Assembly: GCA_963842235.1 (NCBI GenBank)
Contig: CAWJFT010000003.1
Coordinates: 421,820-485,819 of the forward strand
Source of the DNA: JACDAN01 sp963842235
GTDB taxonomy: Bacteria > Actinomycetota > Thermoleophilia > Gaiellales > Gaiellaceae
DNA: 64,000 nt
Direction: 5' to 3'
Shown here: positions 45,966-54,876 of the stretch, one piece after another
Layout: every line of letters starts with the position of its first letter
How positions within the stretch are numbered: position 1 is the first letter of the stretch
Translations under genes and position numbers: made by a program
The notes under the pieces: model-generated
Told to the model about the DNA's origin: nothing
Databases searched by the model: none
Seen by the model: the letters and a program-made list of their open reading frames with translations, nothing else

Positions 45966-46603
45966 TAGTCCAGGAGGACGAGCGCGACCGCCGCGTACTG
46001 GCACGCGGCCGCGGCGATGACGAGCGCATGAAAGAGCTCGTGGTAGCCGAAGACGTCCGGGACCGGGTCGGGGCGACGCCGCGCGTACACGATCGCCCCG
46101 ACGGTGTAGAGAATTCCGCCGGCCAGGAGGAGCCCGACTCCGGGGAGGCCCGTGTGGGCCCAGAGCTGCGGCAGGGCGACGACGCCGATCCAGCCGAGCG
46201 CGATCCCGATCGTCACAGCGAGCCACTTGGGCGCGTCGACCCAGGCCAGCTTGAGCACGATCGCGACCAGCGCACCGCCCCACACGATGGGCAGGATCGT
46301 CCAGCGCCAGACGTCGGCCAGGGCGAGGAGAGCGAAGGGCGTGTAGGTCCCCGCGATCAGCAGGTAGATCCCGGCGTGATCGAGCCTCCGCATCCACAGC
46401 CTCGCGCGCGGGCGCCACGTGACCCGGTGATAGAGCGCGCTGACGCCGAACATCGTCGCCAGGGCGGTCGCGAAGACGATCGCCGAGGTTCGCTCCGCCG
46501 CCCCTGAGGCGCCGACAACGAGCACCGCTCCGAAGAGAAGCGAGGCGAAGAAGGCGTACTGGTGGAAAACGCCGCGTAATCTCGGCCGCAACTCGACGTT
46601 CAT
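45965..46603 (-). CDS. Haemolysin III / PAQR-family membrane protein
   Basis: Starting at the ATG near 46603 (MNVELRPRLRGVFHQYAFF), the protein has 212 residues and seven spans. Conserved metal-site residues of the HlyIII/PAQR family are visible: the Ser and His in VSALYHRVTW, DHAGIYLLIAGTYTPFALLA, and the C-terminal FGYHELFHALVIAAA. These likely bind zinc in a hydrolase-like site. The cellular role in bacteria is not settled; the name comes from haemolytic activity of a Bacillus homologue. A GTG at 46648 in the same frame overlaps the divergent gene and is less likely. Confidence 0.9.
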   Translation of the reverse strand: MNVELRPRLRGVFHQYAFFASLLFGAVLVVGASGAAERTSAIVFATALATMFGVSALYHRVTWRPRARLWMRRLDHAGIYLLIAGTYTPFALLALADVWRWTILPIVWGGALVAIVLKLAWVDAPKWLAVTIGIALGWIGVVALPQLWAHTGLPGVGLLLAGGILYTVGAIVYARRRPDPVPDVFGYHELFHALVIAAAACQYAAVALVLLD

Positions 46604-46635
46604 GCGTCGAGGATAAAAGGTGAAAGACTCTCGTC

Positions 46636-47466
46636 GTGCTGATCGCACAGATCTCGGACGTCCACGTTGGTGGGGGCCGCTATCGGCGCGAGCTTCTGAC
46701 GACGGCGATCGAGGAGATCAACGCAGCCGAACCTGACCTCGTCGTCGTCGCCGGTGACCTCACCGACGACGGTTTTCCCGATCAGTACCCGCTTGCCCGC
46801 GAGGAGCTTGGCGCGATCGAGTGTCCCGAGATCGTGCGCGTCCCGGGGAACCACGACGCACGGAACGTCGGTTATCTCCTGTTCGAGGACACCTTCGGAG
46901 GGCGAGACTCGCGACGGCGGCTCCAGCTCGGCGGGCTCGAGGTCTCTCTCGTCGCCGTCGACTCGTCCAAGCCCGACCTCGACGAGGGTGAGATCGGGCG
47001 TGAGCACTACGGGTGGATCGCGGAGGGCTTCGCCGGGCCCGCGGATCTTCGCGTCTTCGTGTGTCACCACCACCTGATGCCGATCCCCGGGACCGGCAGA
47101 GAGCGCAACCAGGTGCTCGACGCCGGCGACGTGCTCTCGCTCCTCCGCCACTGTGAGGCCGACCTCGTCCTTTCGGGCCACAGACACGTCCCGTACGTCT
47201 GGCCCGTGGCCGGCCTGCTGCTCGTGCACTCCGGCACGGTCTCGACGCTCCGCACCCGGGGATTCCCTCGGCCGGCCTACAACTTCATCCGCGTTGGCGA
47301 CGGCCGTATCTCCGTCGAGCTCTGCGTCCCCGGCGGCGAGCGGCGAAGCCTCGGCGACTATCCGCGGGACTGGCCCGAGGAGCTCTCGGCGAAGGGGAGC
47401 GACACGTTCGGGCGCGCTCCTCGCGGCGTCTCGCTGGCGGACGACGCGCCGGCCCCCCGGGAGTAA
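46636..47466 (+). CDS. Calcineurin-type metallophosphoesterase (CpdA-like)
   Basis: The GTG at 46636 gives 276 residues. The five metal-site blocks are AQISDVHVGG, VVAGDLTDDGFP, RVPGNHDARNVG, VCHHHLMPIPG and LVLSGHRHVPYV. This pattern fits cyclic-nucleotide phosphodiesterase CpdA/Rv0805-like enzymes, which use Fe/Mn. The substrate could also be another phosphodiester. It ends 10 bp before trpB2 on the same strand. It is divergent from hlyIII, with 32 bp between starts. Confidence 0.9.
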   Translation: MLIAQISDVHVGGGRYRRELLTTAIEEINAAEPDLVVVAGDLTDDGFPDQYPLAREELGAIECPEIVRVPGNHDARNVGYLLFEDTFGGRDSRRRLQLGGLEVSLVAVDSSKPDLDEGEIGREHYGWIAEGFAGPADLRVFVCHHHLMPIPGTGRERNQVLDAGDVLSLLRHCEADLVLSGHRHVPYVWPVAGLLLVHSGTVSTLRTRGFPRPAYNFIRVGDGRISVELCVPGGERRSLGDYPRDWPEELSAKGSDTFGRAPRGVSLADDAPAPRE

Positions 47467-47476
47467 GCTCGGGCTC

Positions 47477-48850
47477 ATGGCCGAGACGAAGTTCCTGCTG
47501 CCGGAGTCTGCGATTCCGGAGCGCTGGTACAACATCCAGGCCGACCTCCCGAACGCGCCGCAGCCGATCCTGCATCCGGGGACGGGCGAGCCGATAGGCC
47601 CGGACGATCTCGCACCGCTGTTCCCGATGGAGCTGATCGGCCAGGAGGTCTCACAGGACGCCGAGATCGCGATTCCCGAGGCGATTCGCGACATCTACCG
47701 GCTCTGGCGGCCGACGCCGCTCTACCGGGCCCATCGCCTCGAGCAGGCCCTGGGTACGAAGTCGCGGATCTTCTACAAGTACGAGGGCGTCAGCCCGGCC
47801 GGCAGCCACAAGCCGAACACGGCGGTCGCGCAGGCGTACTACGTGAAGCAGGAGGGGCGCACGCGGATCTCGACGGAGACGGGCGCCGGCCAGTGGGGGA
47901 GCGCTCTCGCGCTTGCCTGCCGGCTCTTCGAGCTCGAGTGCAAGGTCTACATGGTCAAGGTCTCGTACGAGCAGAAGCCCTATCGCCGCTCGATGATGCA
48001 AACCTGGGGCGCCGCCGTCGTCCCTAGCCCGTCGGAGGACACGCAGGCGGGGCGCGCCATCCTCGAGGAGACGCCCGACACGCCGGGCAGTCTCGGGATC
48101 GCCATCTCGGAGGCGGTCGAGGACGCGGCAACCCGGGAGGACACCGCGTATTCGCTGGGCAGCGTCCTGAACCACGTGCTCATGCACCAGACCGTGATCG
48201 GACAGGAGGCGCTCGCCCAGATGCAGCAGGCCGGCGCGTTCCCCGATCTGATCGCGGGCTGCGTCGGCGGCGGCTCGAACTTCGCAGGGCTTTCGTTCCC
48301 GTTCCTGCGCGAGAAGATCGCTGGCCGCGAGATCGACGTGTTGGCTTGCGAGCCCGAGGCCTGCCCCACGCTGACCCGAGGGCCGTTCGCCTACGACTTC
48401 GGCGACACCTCGCAGCTGACGCCGCTCGTCCCGATGCACACGTTGGGCCACGACTTCGTGCCGGCCGGGATCCACGCCGGAGGTCTCCGCTACCACGGCG
48501 TCGCGCCGCTGATCTCCCAGCTCGTCCTCGACGGGCTCGTCCGGGCTGAGGCCTATCCGCAGACGGAGGTCTTCGCCTCCGCCGTCCAGTTCGCCCGCAG
48601 CGAAGGGATCATCCCGGCGCCGGAGGCGGCCCACGCGATCCACGGCGTCGTACGCGCGGCGGCCGCCGCCGACGAGGACGGCCGCGACCTGACGATCCTC
48701 TTCAACCTCTCCGGCCACGGCCATTTCGACCTGGGCGCCTACGACGCTTACTTCTCCGGCCAGCTGGAGGACTTCGCGCTCCCGGACGCCGAGATCGAGC
48801 GTGCGCTTCAGGCGATCGAGCCGCTGCCGAAGCCGGCGATCCGAGCCTGA
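47477..48850 (+). CDS. trpB2: Tryptophan synthase beta chain, TrpB2 type
   Basis: This 457-residue protein, longer than TrpB1, begins TKFLLPESAIPERWYNIQAD, characteristic of TrpB2. The PLP lysine is in YEGVSPAGSHKPNTAVAQAYY, with ETGAGQWGSALALA and the glycine cluster GCVGGGSNFAGL. TrpB2 condenses indole, or in some cases phosphoserine, with serine and often works without TrpA. No trpA or other trp genes are present here, supporting an indole-salvage role. No frameshift is seen. Confidence 0.93.
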   Translation: MAETKFLLPESAIPERWYNIQADLPNAPQPILHPGTGEPIGPDDLAPLFPMELIGQEVSQDAEIAIPEAIRDIYRLWRPTPLYRAHRLEQALGTKSRIFYKYEGVSPAGSHKPNTAVAQAYYVKQEGRTRISTETGAGQWGSALALACRLFELECKVYMVKVSYEQKPYRRSMMQTWGAAVVPSPSEDTQAGRAILEETPDTPGSLGIAISEAVEDAATREDTAYSLGSVLNHVLMHQTVIGQEALAQMQQAGAFPDLIAGCVGGGSNFAGLSFPFLREKIAGREIDVLACEPEACPTLTRGPFAYDFGDTSQLTPLVPMHTLGHDFVPAGIHAGGLRYHGVAPLISQLVLDGLVRAEAYPQTEVFASAVQFARSEGIIPAPEAAHAIHGVVRAAAAADEDGRDLTILFNLSGHGHFDLGAYDAYFSGQLEDFALPDAEIERALQAIEPLPKPAIRA

Positions 48851-48873
48851 GCCGCCATACCATTCGCGTCGGC

Positions 48874-50514
48874 ATGGCGCAGACCGAACACGACCGGTTG
48901 CGCGCGGTCCTGGACGCGGCGATCGCCGTTTCGTCGGAGCTCTCGCTGGACGCGGTGCTGCAGCGGATCGTCGAGGCGGCTGCGTCGCTGACCGGCGCGG
49001 AGTACGCGGCTCTCGGCGTCATCAATCCGAGCCGACAGGGGCTCGAGCGCTTCGTGGTGACGGGGATCGACGAGGCGACGATGGAGGCGATCGGCGACCT
49101 CCCTCGAGGTCGCGGGATCCTCGGCGTCCTCATCCGCGACGCGACGCCGCTCCGGCTCGAGAACCTGTCGGCCGACCCGCGGTCGGTGGGGTTCCCGCCG
49201 AATCACCCGCCGATGCGGACGTTTCTCGGAGTGCCGATCCTGCTGCGCGGCGTCGCCTACGGAAACCTCTACCTCACGGAGAAGGCCGGCGGCGACGCGT
49301 TCACCGAAGAGGATCAGGAGCTCGTCCAGCTGCTGGCGGGGCAGGCGGCCGTTGCGATCGAGAACGCGCGGCTCTACGAGTCCGCGACCCGCTGGCTGGA
49401 GCAGCTGGAGTCTCTGACCGACGTCGGGAACGCCCTTTCGACCGAGATCGAGCTGCCCAAGCTGCTCCAGCTCGTCGTCACGCGTCTCCGGGAGCTGATC
49501 GACGCGCGACTGGTGTTCATCGCGAGGCCGCAGCCCGACGGCGCGGTCCTGGTCGAGACGGTCGCCGGGGAGGGTGCCGACCAGTACGCAGGCACGAGGC
49601 TCGACCCGGTGAGATCGAAGACCGCGCGGGTGCTCGAGCGGCGCCGCAGCGAGCGGGTCGACTCGCTGCTGGACGATCCGGAGGTCGATCAGGCGACCGC
49701 GCGGAGGATGGGAGCGAGAACCGGCATGTGGGTCCCGCTCATCGTTCGGGACCGCGCGATCGGCGTGCTCGTCGCGCAGGACAAGGAAGAGCCCGATGCC
49801 CGGTTCACGGACGAAGACCTACGGATCGCGGAGGCGTTCGCGGAACGGGCGGCGCTTGCGATCGACCTATCCGAGCGCGTCGCGCGAGATGCGCTTCGAC
49901 GTGTCGTCGCCGGCCAGGAGCTCGAGCGCCAGCGGCTGGCCCGTGAGCTCCACGACGAGACCGGGCAGGCGTTGACGTCGATCCTGCTCGGGCTGAAGGC
50001 AATCGAGGAGGCCGGAAACGGTCAGGACGTGCGTCGGTCCGTGCTCGAGCTGCGCGAGCAGGTCGTCGCGACGCTGCAGGACGTCCGCCGGCTCGCCGTC
50101 GAGCTCCGCCCGAAGGCGCTCGACGACTTCGGCTTGGTGGCCGCCCTCCAGCGTCTGGCCGAGACCTTCGCCGAGCAGACCGGAATTCGCGTCCACGTCG
50201 AGGCGGCGCTCGGCGATGCCCGGCTGGCCGGCGAGACCGAGACGGCCGTGTACCGGATCGTCCAGGAGGCGCTCACGAACGTCATCAAGCACGCGCAGGC
50301 CGAGACGGTCAGCGTCGTACTGACGCGCAAGGGCGACCGCGTGGTCGCGGTGATCGAGGACGACGGTCTCGGGTTCGATCCTGCGGACACGCGCGACGAG
50401 CGGCTGGGCCTGCTCGGGATGCGGGAGCGGATCGCGCTCGTGGACGGCCAGCTGTCGGTCGAGTCGCGACCCGGGGAGGGAACGACGATCGCCGTCGAGG
50501 TGCCGAGCGCGTGA
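48874..50514 (+). CDS. GAF-domain sensor histidine kinase (NarL-partner type)
   Basis: This 546-residue soluble kinase has two tandem GAF domains (about residues 15-165, beginning LDAAIAVSSELSLDAVLQRI, and about 185-330). A HisKA_3 dimerisation helix with the acceptor histidine in QRLARELHDETGQALTSILL follows. The ATPase domain has VYRIVQEALTNVIKHAQA and VIEDDGLGFDP. This architecture resembles mycobacterial DevS/DosT, in which the first GAF binds haem and senses oxygen or NO. Whether a haem His is present was not established. Its regulator follows after a 156-bp hairpin-rich gap. Confidence 0.93.
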   Translation: MAQTEHDRLRAVLDAAIAVSSELSLDAVLQRIVEAAASLTGAEYAALGVINPSRQGLERFVVTGIDEATMEAIGDLPRGRGILGVLIRDATPLRLENLSADPRSVGFPPNHPPMRTFLGVPILLRGVAYGNLYLTEKAGGDAFTEEDQELVQLLAGQAAVAIENARLYESATRWLEQLESLTDVGNALSTEIELPKLLQLVVTRLRELIDARLVFIARPQPDGAVLVETVAGEGADQYAGTRLDPVRSKTARVLERRRSERVDSLLDDPEVDQATARRMGARTGMWVPLIVRDRAIGVLVAQDKEEPDARFTDEDLRIAEAFAERAALAIDLSERVARDALRRVVAGQELERQRLARELHDETGQALTSILLGLKAIEEAGNGQDVRRSVLELREQVVATLQDVRRLAVELRPKALDDFGLVAALQRLAETFAEQTGIRVHVEAALGDARLAGETETAVYRIVQEALTNVIKHAQAETVSVVLTRKGDRVVAVIEDDGLGFDPADTRDERLGLLGMRERIALVDGQLSVESRPGEGTTIAVEVPSA

Positions 50515-50605
50515 GACATCGCTTGCGATGTCTCCTTCAGGCCGTACGGCTAAGGCATCGCTTGCGATGCCGTTTAAAGGGCATGCTGGCTTCGCCAGCG
50601 TGCCC
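50513..50605 (+). repeat. Three consecutive hairpins between kinase and regulator genes
   Basis: Hairpin 1: GAGACATCGC-TT-GCGATGTCTC (50513-50534), overlapping the kinase TGA. Hairpin 2: GGCATCGC-TT-GCGATGCC (50554-50571). Hairpin 3: GGGCATGCTGG (50579-50589) with CCAGCGTGCCC (50595-50605), one G-T pair. The first two share the core CATCGCTTGCGATG, so they are copies of one small palindrome. They could slow RNA decay or uncouple expression of the two genes. Confidence 0.7.
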
Positions 50606-50670
50606 GTCTCCTCTCCCGTGCGGCCGTCTGCAATGACCGGTCGACACGTCGGCGATCGGCAGGTTCGCCT

Positions 50671-51318
50671 ATGAGCATCCGGACGCTGGTCGTCGACGAT
50701 CACGCGGTCGTTCGCGCGGGGCTCCGGCTCTTGCTCGAGGCCGAGGACGACATCGAGGTGGTGGCGGAGGCCGGAGACGCCCGCGGCGCGGTGTTCGAAA
50801 CAAGGGCGCAGAAGCCGGACGTGATCCTCCTGGACGTGGTCATGCCGGGACGCAGCGGCCTCGAGGCGATTCCCGACCTGCTGAAGGAGTCGCCGGAGAG
50901 CAAGATCCTCGTGCTCTCCATGCAGGACGACGCGGCGTACGTCCGCGAGGCATTCGCGTCGGGTGCGAGCGGCTACGTCCTCAAGGAGGCGGTCGATGCC
51001 GAGGTCGTCGGAGCCGTGCGCGAGGTCGCGGAGGGCCGGCGCTACGTCCATCCGGTGCTCGGCGCCCGTCTCGTCGCCGCCGATGCCGAGGAGCGCGCAA
51101 AGGAGGAAGCGGACCCGCTGTCAGAGCGGGAGCACGAGATCCTGCGGCTGCTCGCGCTTGGGCACACGAACCAGGAGATCGCAAGCTCCCTCTATCTCTC
51201 GGTGCGCACCGTGGAGACGCACCGGGCGCACATCATGCAAAAGCTCCGGATCTCCACCCGGGCCGAGCTCGTCCGCTACGCGCTCGACCACGGGATGCTG
51301 GAAGCGCCAGCCGAGTAG
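50671..51318 (+). CDS. NarL/LuxR-family response regulator
   Basis: This 215-residue protein has a receiver domain with RTLVVDDHAVVRAGLRLLL, the phospho-aspartate in VILLDVVMPGRSG and the lysine in YVLKEAVDAE. The LuxR-type helix-turn-helix is LSEREHEILRLLALGHTNQE...VETHRAHIMQKL. It is the DevR/DosR-like partner of the GAF kinase upstream. The gap between the pair is longer than elsewhere in this window and holds three hairpins. Targets unknown. Confidence 0.94.
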   Translation: MSIRTLVVDDHAVVRAGLRLLLEAEDDIEVVAEAGDARGAVFETRAQKPDVILLDVVMPGRSGLEAIPDLLKESPESKILVLSMQDDAAYVREAFASGASGYVLKEAVDAEVVGAVREVAEGRRYVHPVLGARLVAADAEERAKEEADPLSEREHEILRLLALGHTNQEIASSLYLSVRTVETHRAHIMQKLRISTRAELVRYALDHGMLEAPAE

Positions 51319-51426
51319 CAGGCGAGTAACGCAGCAACGCCGAGGCTCGACCTCAGCTCGATCCGTCCGATCTCGCCGAGGCCAAAGGGTGCCGAATCTG
51401 GGCGAACCGTACGAGCCCTCCGAAAT

Positions 51427-51439
51427 GGGGTCTGACCCC
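51427..51439. repeat. GGGGTC-T-GACCCC palindrome (dispersed motif)
   Basis: A perfect inverted repeat in the 194-bp gap between the convergent regulator and membrane-protein genes, followed by GGGAGGGTCAGAGTCAC. Related copies occur at 56328-56340 (GGGGTCAGACTCC) and 56463-56475 (GCGGTCTGACCCC). Confidence 0.55.
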
Positions 51440-51512
51440 TGTGGGAGGGTCAGAGTCACGGGTTCATCCACAAAACGAGAGAGGGCGACCCGAAGGCCGC
51501 CCTCTGGACCCA

Positions 51513-52130
51513 TCAGGCCGGGGCCGGGGCGGTCGCCTTGGGCTCGCGGCCGAACACCGCGAACGCGAGGATGACGAGCCCGATGCCGGTCAGGAGCAGG
51601 GCGACTCCGACGACGATGCCGAAGATCGAGATCTGCTGGGCCATGTAGGAGACATTCAGAGCCGTCGCGAGCGCCGTCTCAGTCACCCACGTATTCCTGG
51701 CTCCGTTCGAGATCGGCTGGCCGCTCTCGTCCTTCGCGGCCGCCGACTCGTCGCTCGTTCCTGCGGGATCGTCCGGCTTGGCTGCCGACTGAAAACGGCC
51801 CATCTGTGCGTAGGTCAGGCCACCAGAACTCTCGAGCGCGTGAACGCGCATGTACTGGGCGAAGCAGCGCGCCTCCGTGCCGGTGTCGATGGTCTTGTCG
51901 ACCACGTCGCACGTCGGCAGGTTGATCGAGCTTGGTAGCCGGGCCTCCTCGGCCGCGGCCTTGATTTCGTCCGGCGACATGTCGGAGCCGCCGACGATGT
52001 ACTCCTTCTTGAGCTCGTCCTGGACCGTCTGATAGCCGTTGATGCCCAGAACTAGGGCGCCAACTCCAAACGCGATCAACACCGCCCCGGAAATGAACCC
52101 GCCGATCGCCCACAACCTTCTGCCTTTCAT
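51513..52130 (-). CDS. Hypothetical protein with N- and C-terminal membrane spans
   Basis: This 205-residue protein has spans at about residues 8-30 (WAIGGFISGAVLIAFGVGAL) and 165-192 (ISIFGIVVGVALLLTGIGLV). The ~130-residue loop between them is polar and contains two cysteines (PTCDVVDK, ARCFAQYM) that may form a disulfide. No family recognised. The next gene upstream is more than 450 bp away. The product is probably an exported-loop membrane protein of unknown role. Confidence 0.8.
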   Translation of the reverse strand: MKGRRLWAIGGFISGAVLIAFGVGALVLGINGYQTVQDELKKEYIVGGSDMSPDEIKAAAEEARLPSSINLPTCDVVDKTIDTGTEARCFAQYMRVHALESSGGLTYAQMGRFQSAAKPDDPAGTSDESAAAKDESGQPISNGARNTWVTETALATALNVSYMAQQISIFGIVVGVALLLTGIGLVILAFAVFGREPKATAPAPA

Positions 52131-52596
52131 CGCTCCACCTCCCGGTGAGTTGTGCAGAACGCTCCGCGCACTACAGCCTCCTCAGTTCGTTACTTAACAA
52201 GCTCACGTCCGACCGTGCTCGCGTCATCGGCGGCTCCGCCGATCCTCGCCGCGGAAAAGTACGGACGCGGACGCGCAAACGGGAAGCGACGGGTGCTGCT
52301 GACCAGGAGCGCGGAGCACGAGACGATCTGGGGGGCTGCCGGGGCGTGGGAGCCGCTCGACGCGGGCGAGCGCCCGGTGCGGTCACGAGGACCGGGTTCA
52401 CCGCAAGGCTGTTGTCGAGTGCGGCAAGTACGGTCGCCATACGCATCATCGTCCGACGGTCCGCGGGTCGGCGCATCGGTAGTTGTCCGCAGCGGGATCC
52501 GCGGCGTCTCCGATGGCGCCTCGCGCCGGCGCAAATTCGGTCGCCTCACCCGAATGGGAGGATGCACCCAGGACCATGTAATGCCAGAGTCGGCGT
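52131..52596. other. 466-bp region without an intact gene
   Basis: No convincing full gene lies here. On the minus strand a short USP-like start is seen (separate entry); open frames on the plus strand have no recognisable content. The region upstream of the amidotransferase GTG is expected to hold its promoter, but no clear -10/-35 pair was identified. Confidence 0.6.
52171..52449 (-). pseudogene. Possible remnant of a universal stress protein
   Basis: From an ATG at about 52440-52449 the minus strand reads MATVLAALDNSLAVNPVLVT, closely like the first strand and helix of actinobacterial UspA-type proteins. About 20 residues on, an adjacent frame offers RALARVERL, which could continue the helix. 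After that no USP-like sequence is found in any frame, and the ATP-binding GxGGHS motif is absent. It looks like a decayed gene. The call rests on a short similarity from memory. Confidence 0.3.
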
Positions 52597-53454
52597 GTGT
52601 GCCGCTGGCTCGCATACTCCGGCTCTCCGGTCCTCCTCGAGGAGCTTCTCTACGGGCCCAAGAACTCGCTCGTCGTCCAGAGCCTGCACTCGCAGATGGG
52701 AGCGGAGGAGACGAACGGAGACGGGTTCGGCGTCGGCTGGTATGGAGACCGGGAGACCCCGGCGGTCTTCCACAGCATCGAGCCCGCCTGGAACGACCGG
52801 AACCTGCGCGACGTCTCGGGGCACATCACCTCGGGCCTGGTCTTCGCGCACATCCGCGCGTCGACCGGGTCTCCGGTCCAGCAGACGAACTGCCATCCCT
52901 TCCGCCATGGACGGTGGCTGTGGATGCACAACGGCCTGATTCGCGACTTCACGACCGTCAAGCGGGACCTCGTGCTCGCGGTCAGCCCCGAGCTCTATCC
53001 GGAGATCGAAGGCACGACCGACTCCGAGGTGCTCTTCCACCTCGCGCTCACCTTCGGGCTCGAGGAGGACCCGCCGAGCGCGGTCGAGCGCGCGATCGGC
53101 CTGGTCGAATCCGTGGGGCGGAAGCACGGCGTCGAGCATCCGTTCCAGGGGACGATCGCGACGACCGACGGCGGAGACATCTGGGCGTTCCGGTATTCGA
53201 GCGAGGGGCAGTCCCGATCGCTTTTCTTCAGCACGGACGTCCGCACGCTGCGCGCCATGTATCCAGAAAATGAGCTCCTTCGAGAGCTGAGCGACGAGTC
53301 GCGGCTCGTCGTCTCCGAGCCGCTCGGCGACGAGCTCCCCGGCGCCTGGAACGAGGTGCCGGAATCGTCCTACGGGGTGATCCAGCCGGGCCAGGACGAG
53401 CTTCATGAGTTCACGCCGGCGACCGATCTCGCGGGCGCGGGCCGCGCCGGATGA
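52597..53454 (+). CDS. Class II glutamine amidotransferase (YafJ/EgtC-like)
   Basis: The GTG at 52597 gives 285 residues whose second residue is the catalytic Cys (MCRWLAYSG), as required for an N-terminal nucleophile hydrolase. Supporting motifs are NGDGFGVGWYG, VFAHIRASTGSPVQQTNCHP and WLWMHNGLIRDF. The family includes EgtC, a hydrolase of gamma-glutamyl bonds, and uncharacterised YafJ proteins. No other ergothioneine gene is near. Its TGA overlaps the gadB ATG, so a role in handling glutamine or gamma-glutamyl compounds next to glutamate decarboxylation is suggested. Confidence 0.9.
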   Translation: MCRWLAYSGSPVLLEELLYGPKNSLVVQSLHSQMGAEETNGDGFGVGWYGDRETPAVFHSIEPAWNDRNLRDVSGHITSGLVFAHIRASTGSPVQQTNCHPFRHGRWLWMHNGLIRDFTTVKRDLVLAVSPELYPEIEGTTDSEVLFHLALTFGLEEDPPSAVERAIGLVESVGRKHGVEHPFQGTIATTDGGDIWAFRYSSEGQSRSLFFSTDVRTLRAMYPENELLRELSDESRLVVSEPLGDELPGAWNEVPESSYGVIQPGQDELHEFTPATDLAGAGRAG

Positions 53455-54842
53455 CGCTCGCGCATCCAAAGGGGCCCGCGACTCCCACGAACGATCTCGC
53501 CGTCGCGCCGATCTTCACGCTCGAGGCCGAGCGCATCCCGCGTCACGAGCTGCGGGAGGCCGAGATGCTGCCCGACGTCGCCTACCAGATCATCCACGAC
53601 GAGCTGATGCTCGACGGCAATGCACGGATGAACCTCGCGACCTTCGTCACCACCTGGATGGAGCCGCAAGCCGAGCGGCTGATGGCCGAGTGCCTCGACA
53701 AGAACATGATCGACAAGGACGAGTATCCCCAGACCGCGGAGCTCGAGATGCGTTGCGTCAATGCCCTCAGCCGCCTCTGGAACGCCTCCGACGCCGCGCA
53801 GACGACGGGGTGCTCGACGACCGGCTCGAGCGAGGCCGCGATGCTCGGCGGACTGGCGCTCAAGCGCCGCTGGCAGAAGCGCCGCGCCGCCGCCGGCAAG
53901 GCGGCGGACCGCCCGAACCTCGTCATGGGGATCAACGTCCAGGTCTGCTGGGAGAAGTTCGCCAACTACTGGGACGTCGAGATGCGGCTCGTGCCGATGG
54001 AGGGAGAGCGCTTTCATCTCTCGGCCGAAGAAGCGGTGGCGCTCTGCGACGAGAACACCATCGGCGTCGTCGCGATTCTCGGCTCGACCTTCGACGGCTC
54101 CTACGAGCCTGTGCAGGAGATCTGCGCGGCGCTCGACGAGCTCGAGGCACGGACCGGGGTAGACGTCCCCGTACACGTCGACGGAGCCTCCGGCGCGTTC
54201 GTCGCTCCCTTCATCGACGAGGAGCTCGAGTGGGACTTTCGCCTTCCGCGCGTGGCCTCGATCAACGCCTCAGGCCACAAGTACGGGCTCGTCCACCCGG
54301 GCGTCGGCTGGATCGTCTGGCGCGACGCGGACGCTCTGCCGGAAGACCTGATCTTCTGGGTCAACTATCTCGGAGACAACATGCCGACGTTCGCGCTCAA
54401 CTTCTCCCGGCCGGGCGCCCAGGTGGTCGCTCAGTACTACAACTTCCTCCGGCTCGGGTTCGAGGGGTACCGCAAGGTGCAGGGCTACGCGCGGGAAGTC
54501 GCGACCGGGCTCGCGGACCGGATCGCCCAGCTCGGCCCGTTCGAGCTGCTCACCCGGGGGGACGAGTTGCCCGTCTTCGCGTTCACCCTCTCCGACGAGG
54601 TCGACAACTTCACGGTCTTCGACGTGTCCAACGCGCTCCGCGAACGGGGATGGCTCGTCCCGGCCTACACCTTCCCCGAAAACCGCACTGACCTCGCCGC
54701 TCTTCGCGTCGTCGTCAAACGGGGGTTCGGACACGACATGGCCGACCTGCTCGTTAGCGACATCGAGCGGCAGCTTCCGCGTCTGCAGAAGCAGTCGGCG
54801 CCGCTGCACGACGGCTCAGAAGCAAGCGGCTTTCACCACTAG
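53451..54842 (+). CDS. gadB: Glutamate decarboxylase
   Basis: This 463-residue PLP enzyme has the cofactor lysine in NASGHKYG (K277), the VHVDGASGAFVAPF segment that stacks and salt-bridges the cofactor, and TTGCSTTGSSEAAMLGGLA. Length and motifs fit GadA/GadB, which convert glutamate to GABA and CO2 while consuming a proton. The enzyme supports acid resistance or a GABA shunt with the gabT gene near 14 kb. No GadC antiporter is present in the window. It overlaps the amidotransferase gene by four bases. The C-terminal tail ends GFHH, like the His-containing tail used for pH control in E. coli. Confidence 0.94.
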   Translation: MTLAHPKGPATPTNDLAVAPIFTLEAERIPRHELREAEMLPDVAYQIIHDELMLDGNARMNLATFVTTWMEPQAERLMAECLDKNMIDKDEYPQTAELEMRCVNALSRLWNASDAAQTTGCSTTGSSEAAMLGGLALKRRWQKRRAAAGKAADRPNLVMGINVQVCWEKFANYWDVEMRLVPMEGERFHLSAEEAVALCDENTIGVVAILGSTFDGSYEPVQEICAALDELEARTGVDVPVHVDGASGAFVAPFIDEELEWDFRLPRVASINASGHKYGLVHPGVGWIVWRDADALPEDLIFWVNYLGDNMPTFALNFSRPGAQVVAQYYNFLRLGFEGYRKVQGYAREVATGLADRIAQLGPFELLTRGDELPVFAFTLSDEVDNFTVFDVSNALRERGWLVPAYTFPENRTDLAALRVVVKRGFGHDMADLLVSDIERQLPRLQKQSAPLHDGSEASGFHH

Positions 54843-54876
54843 CCCTGATTCGCATTGGGGTGCAGGACGAGCGCCA

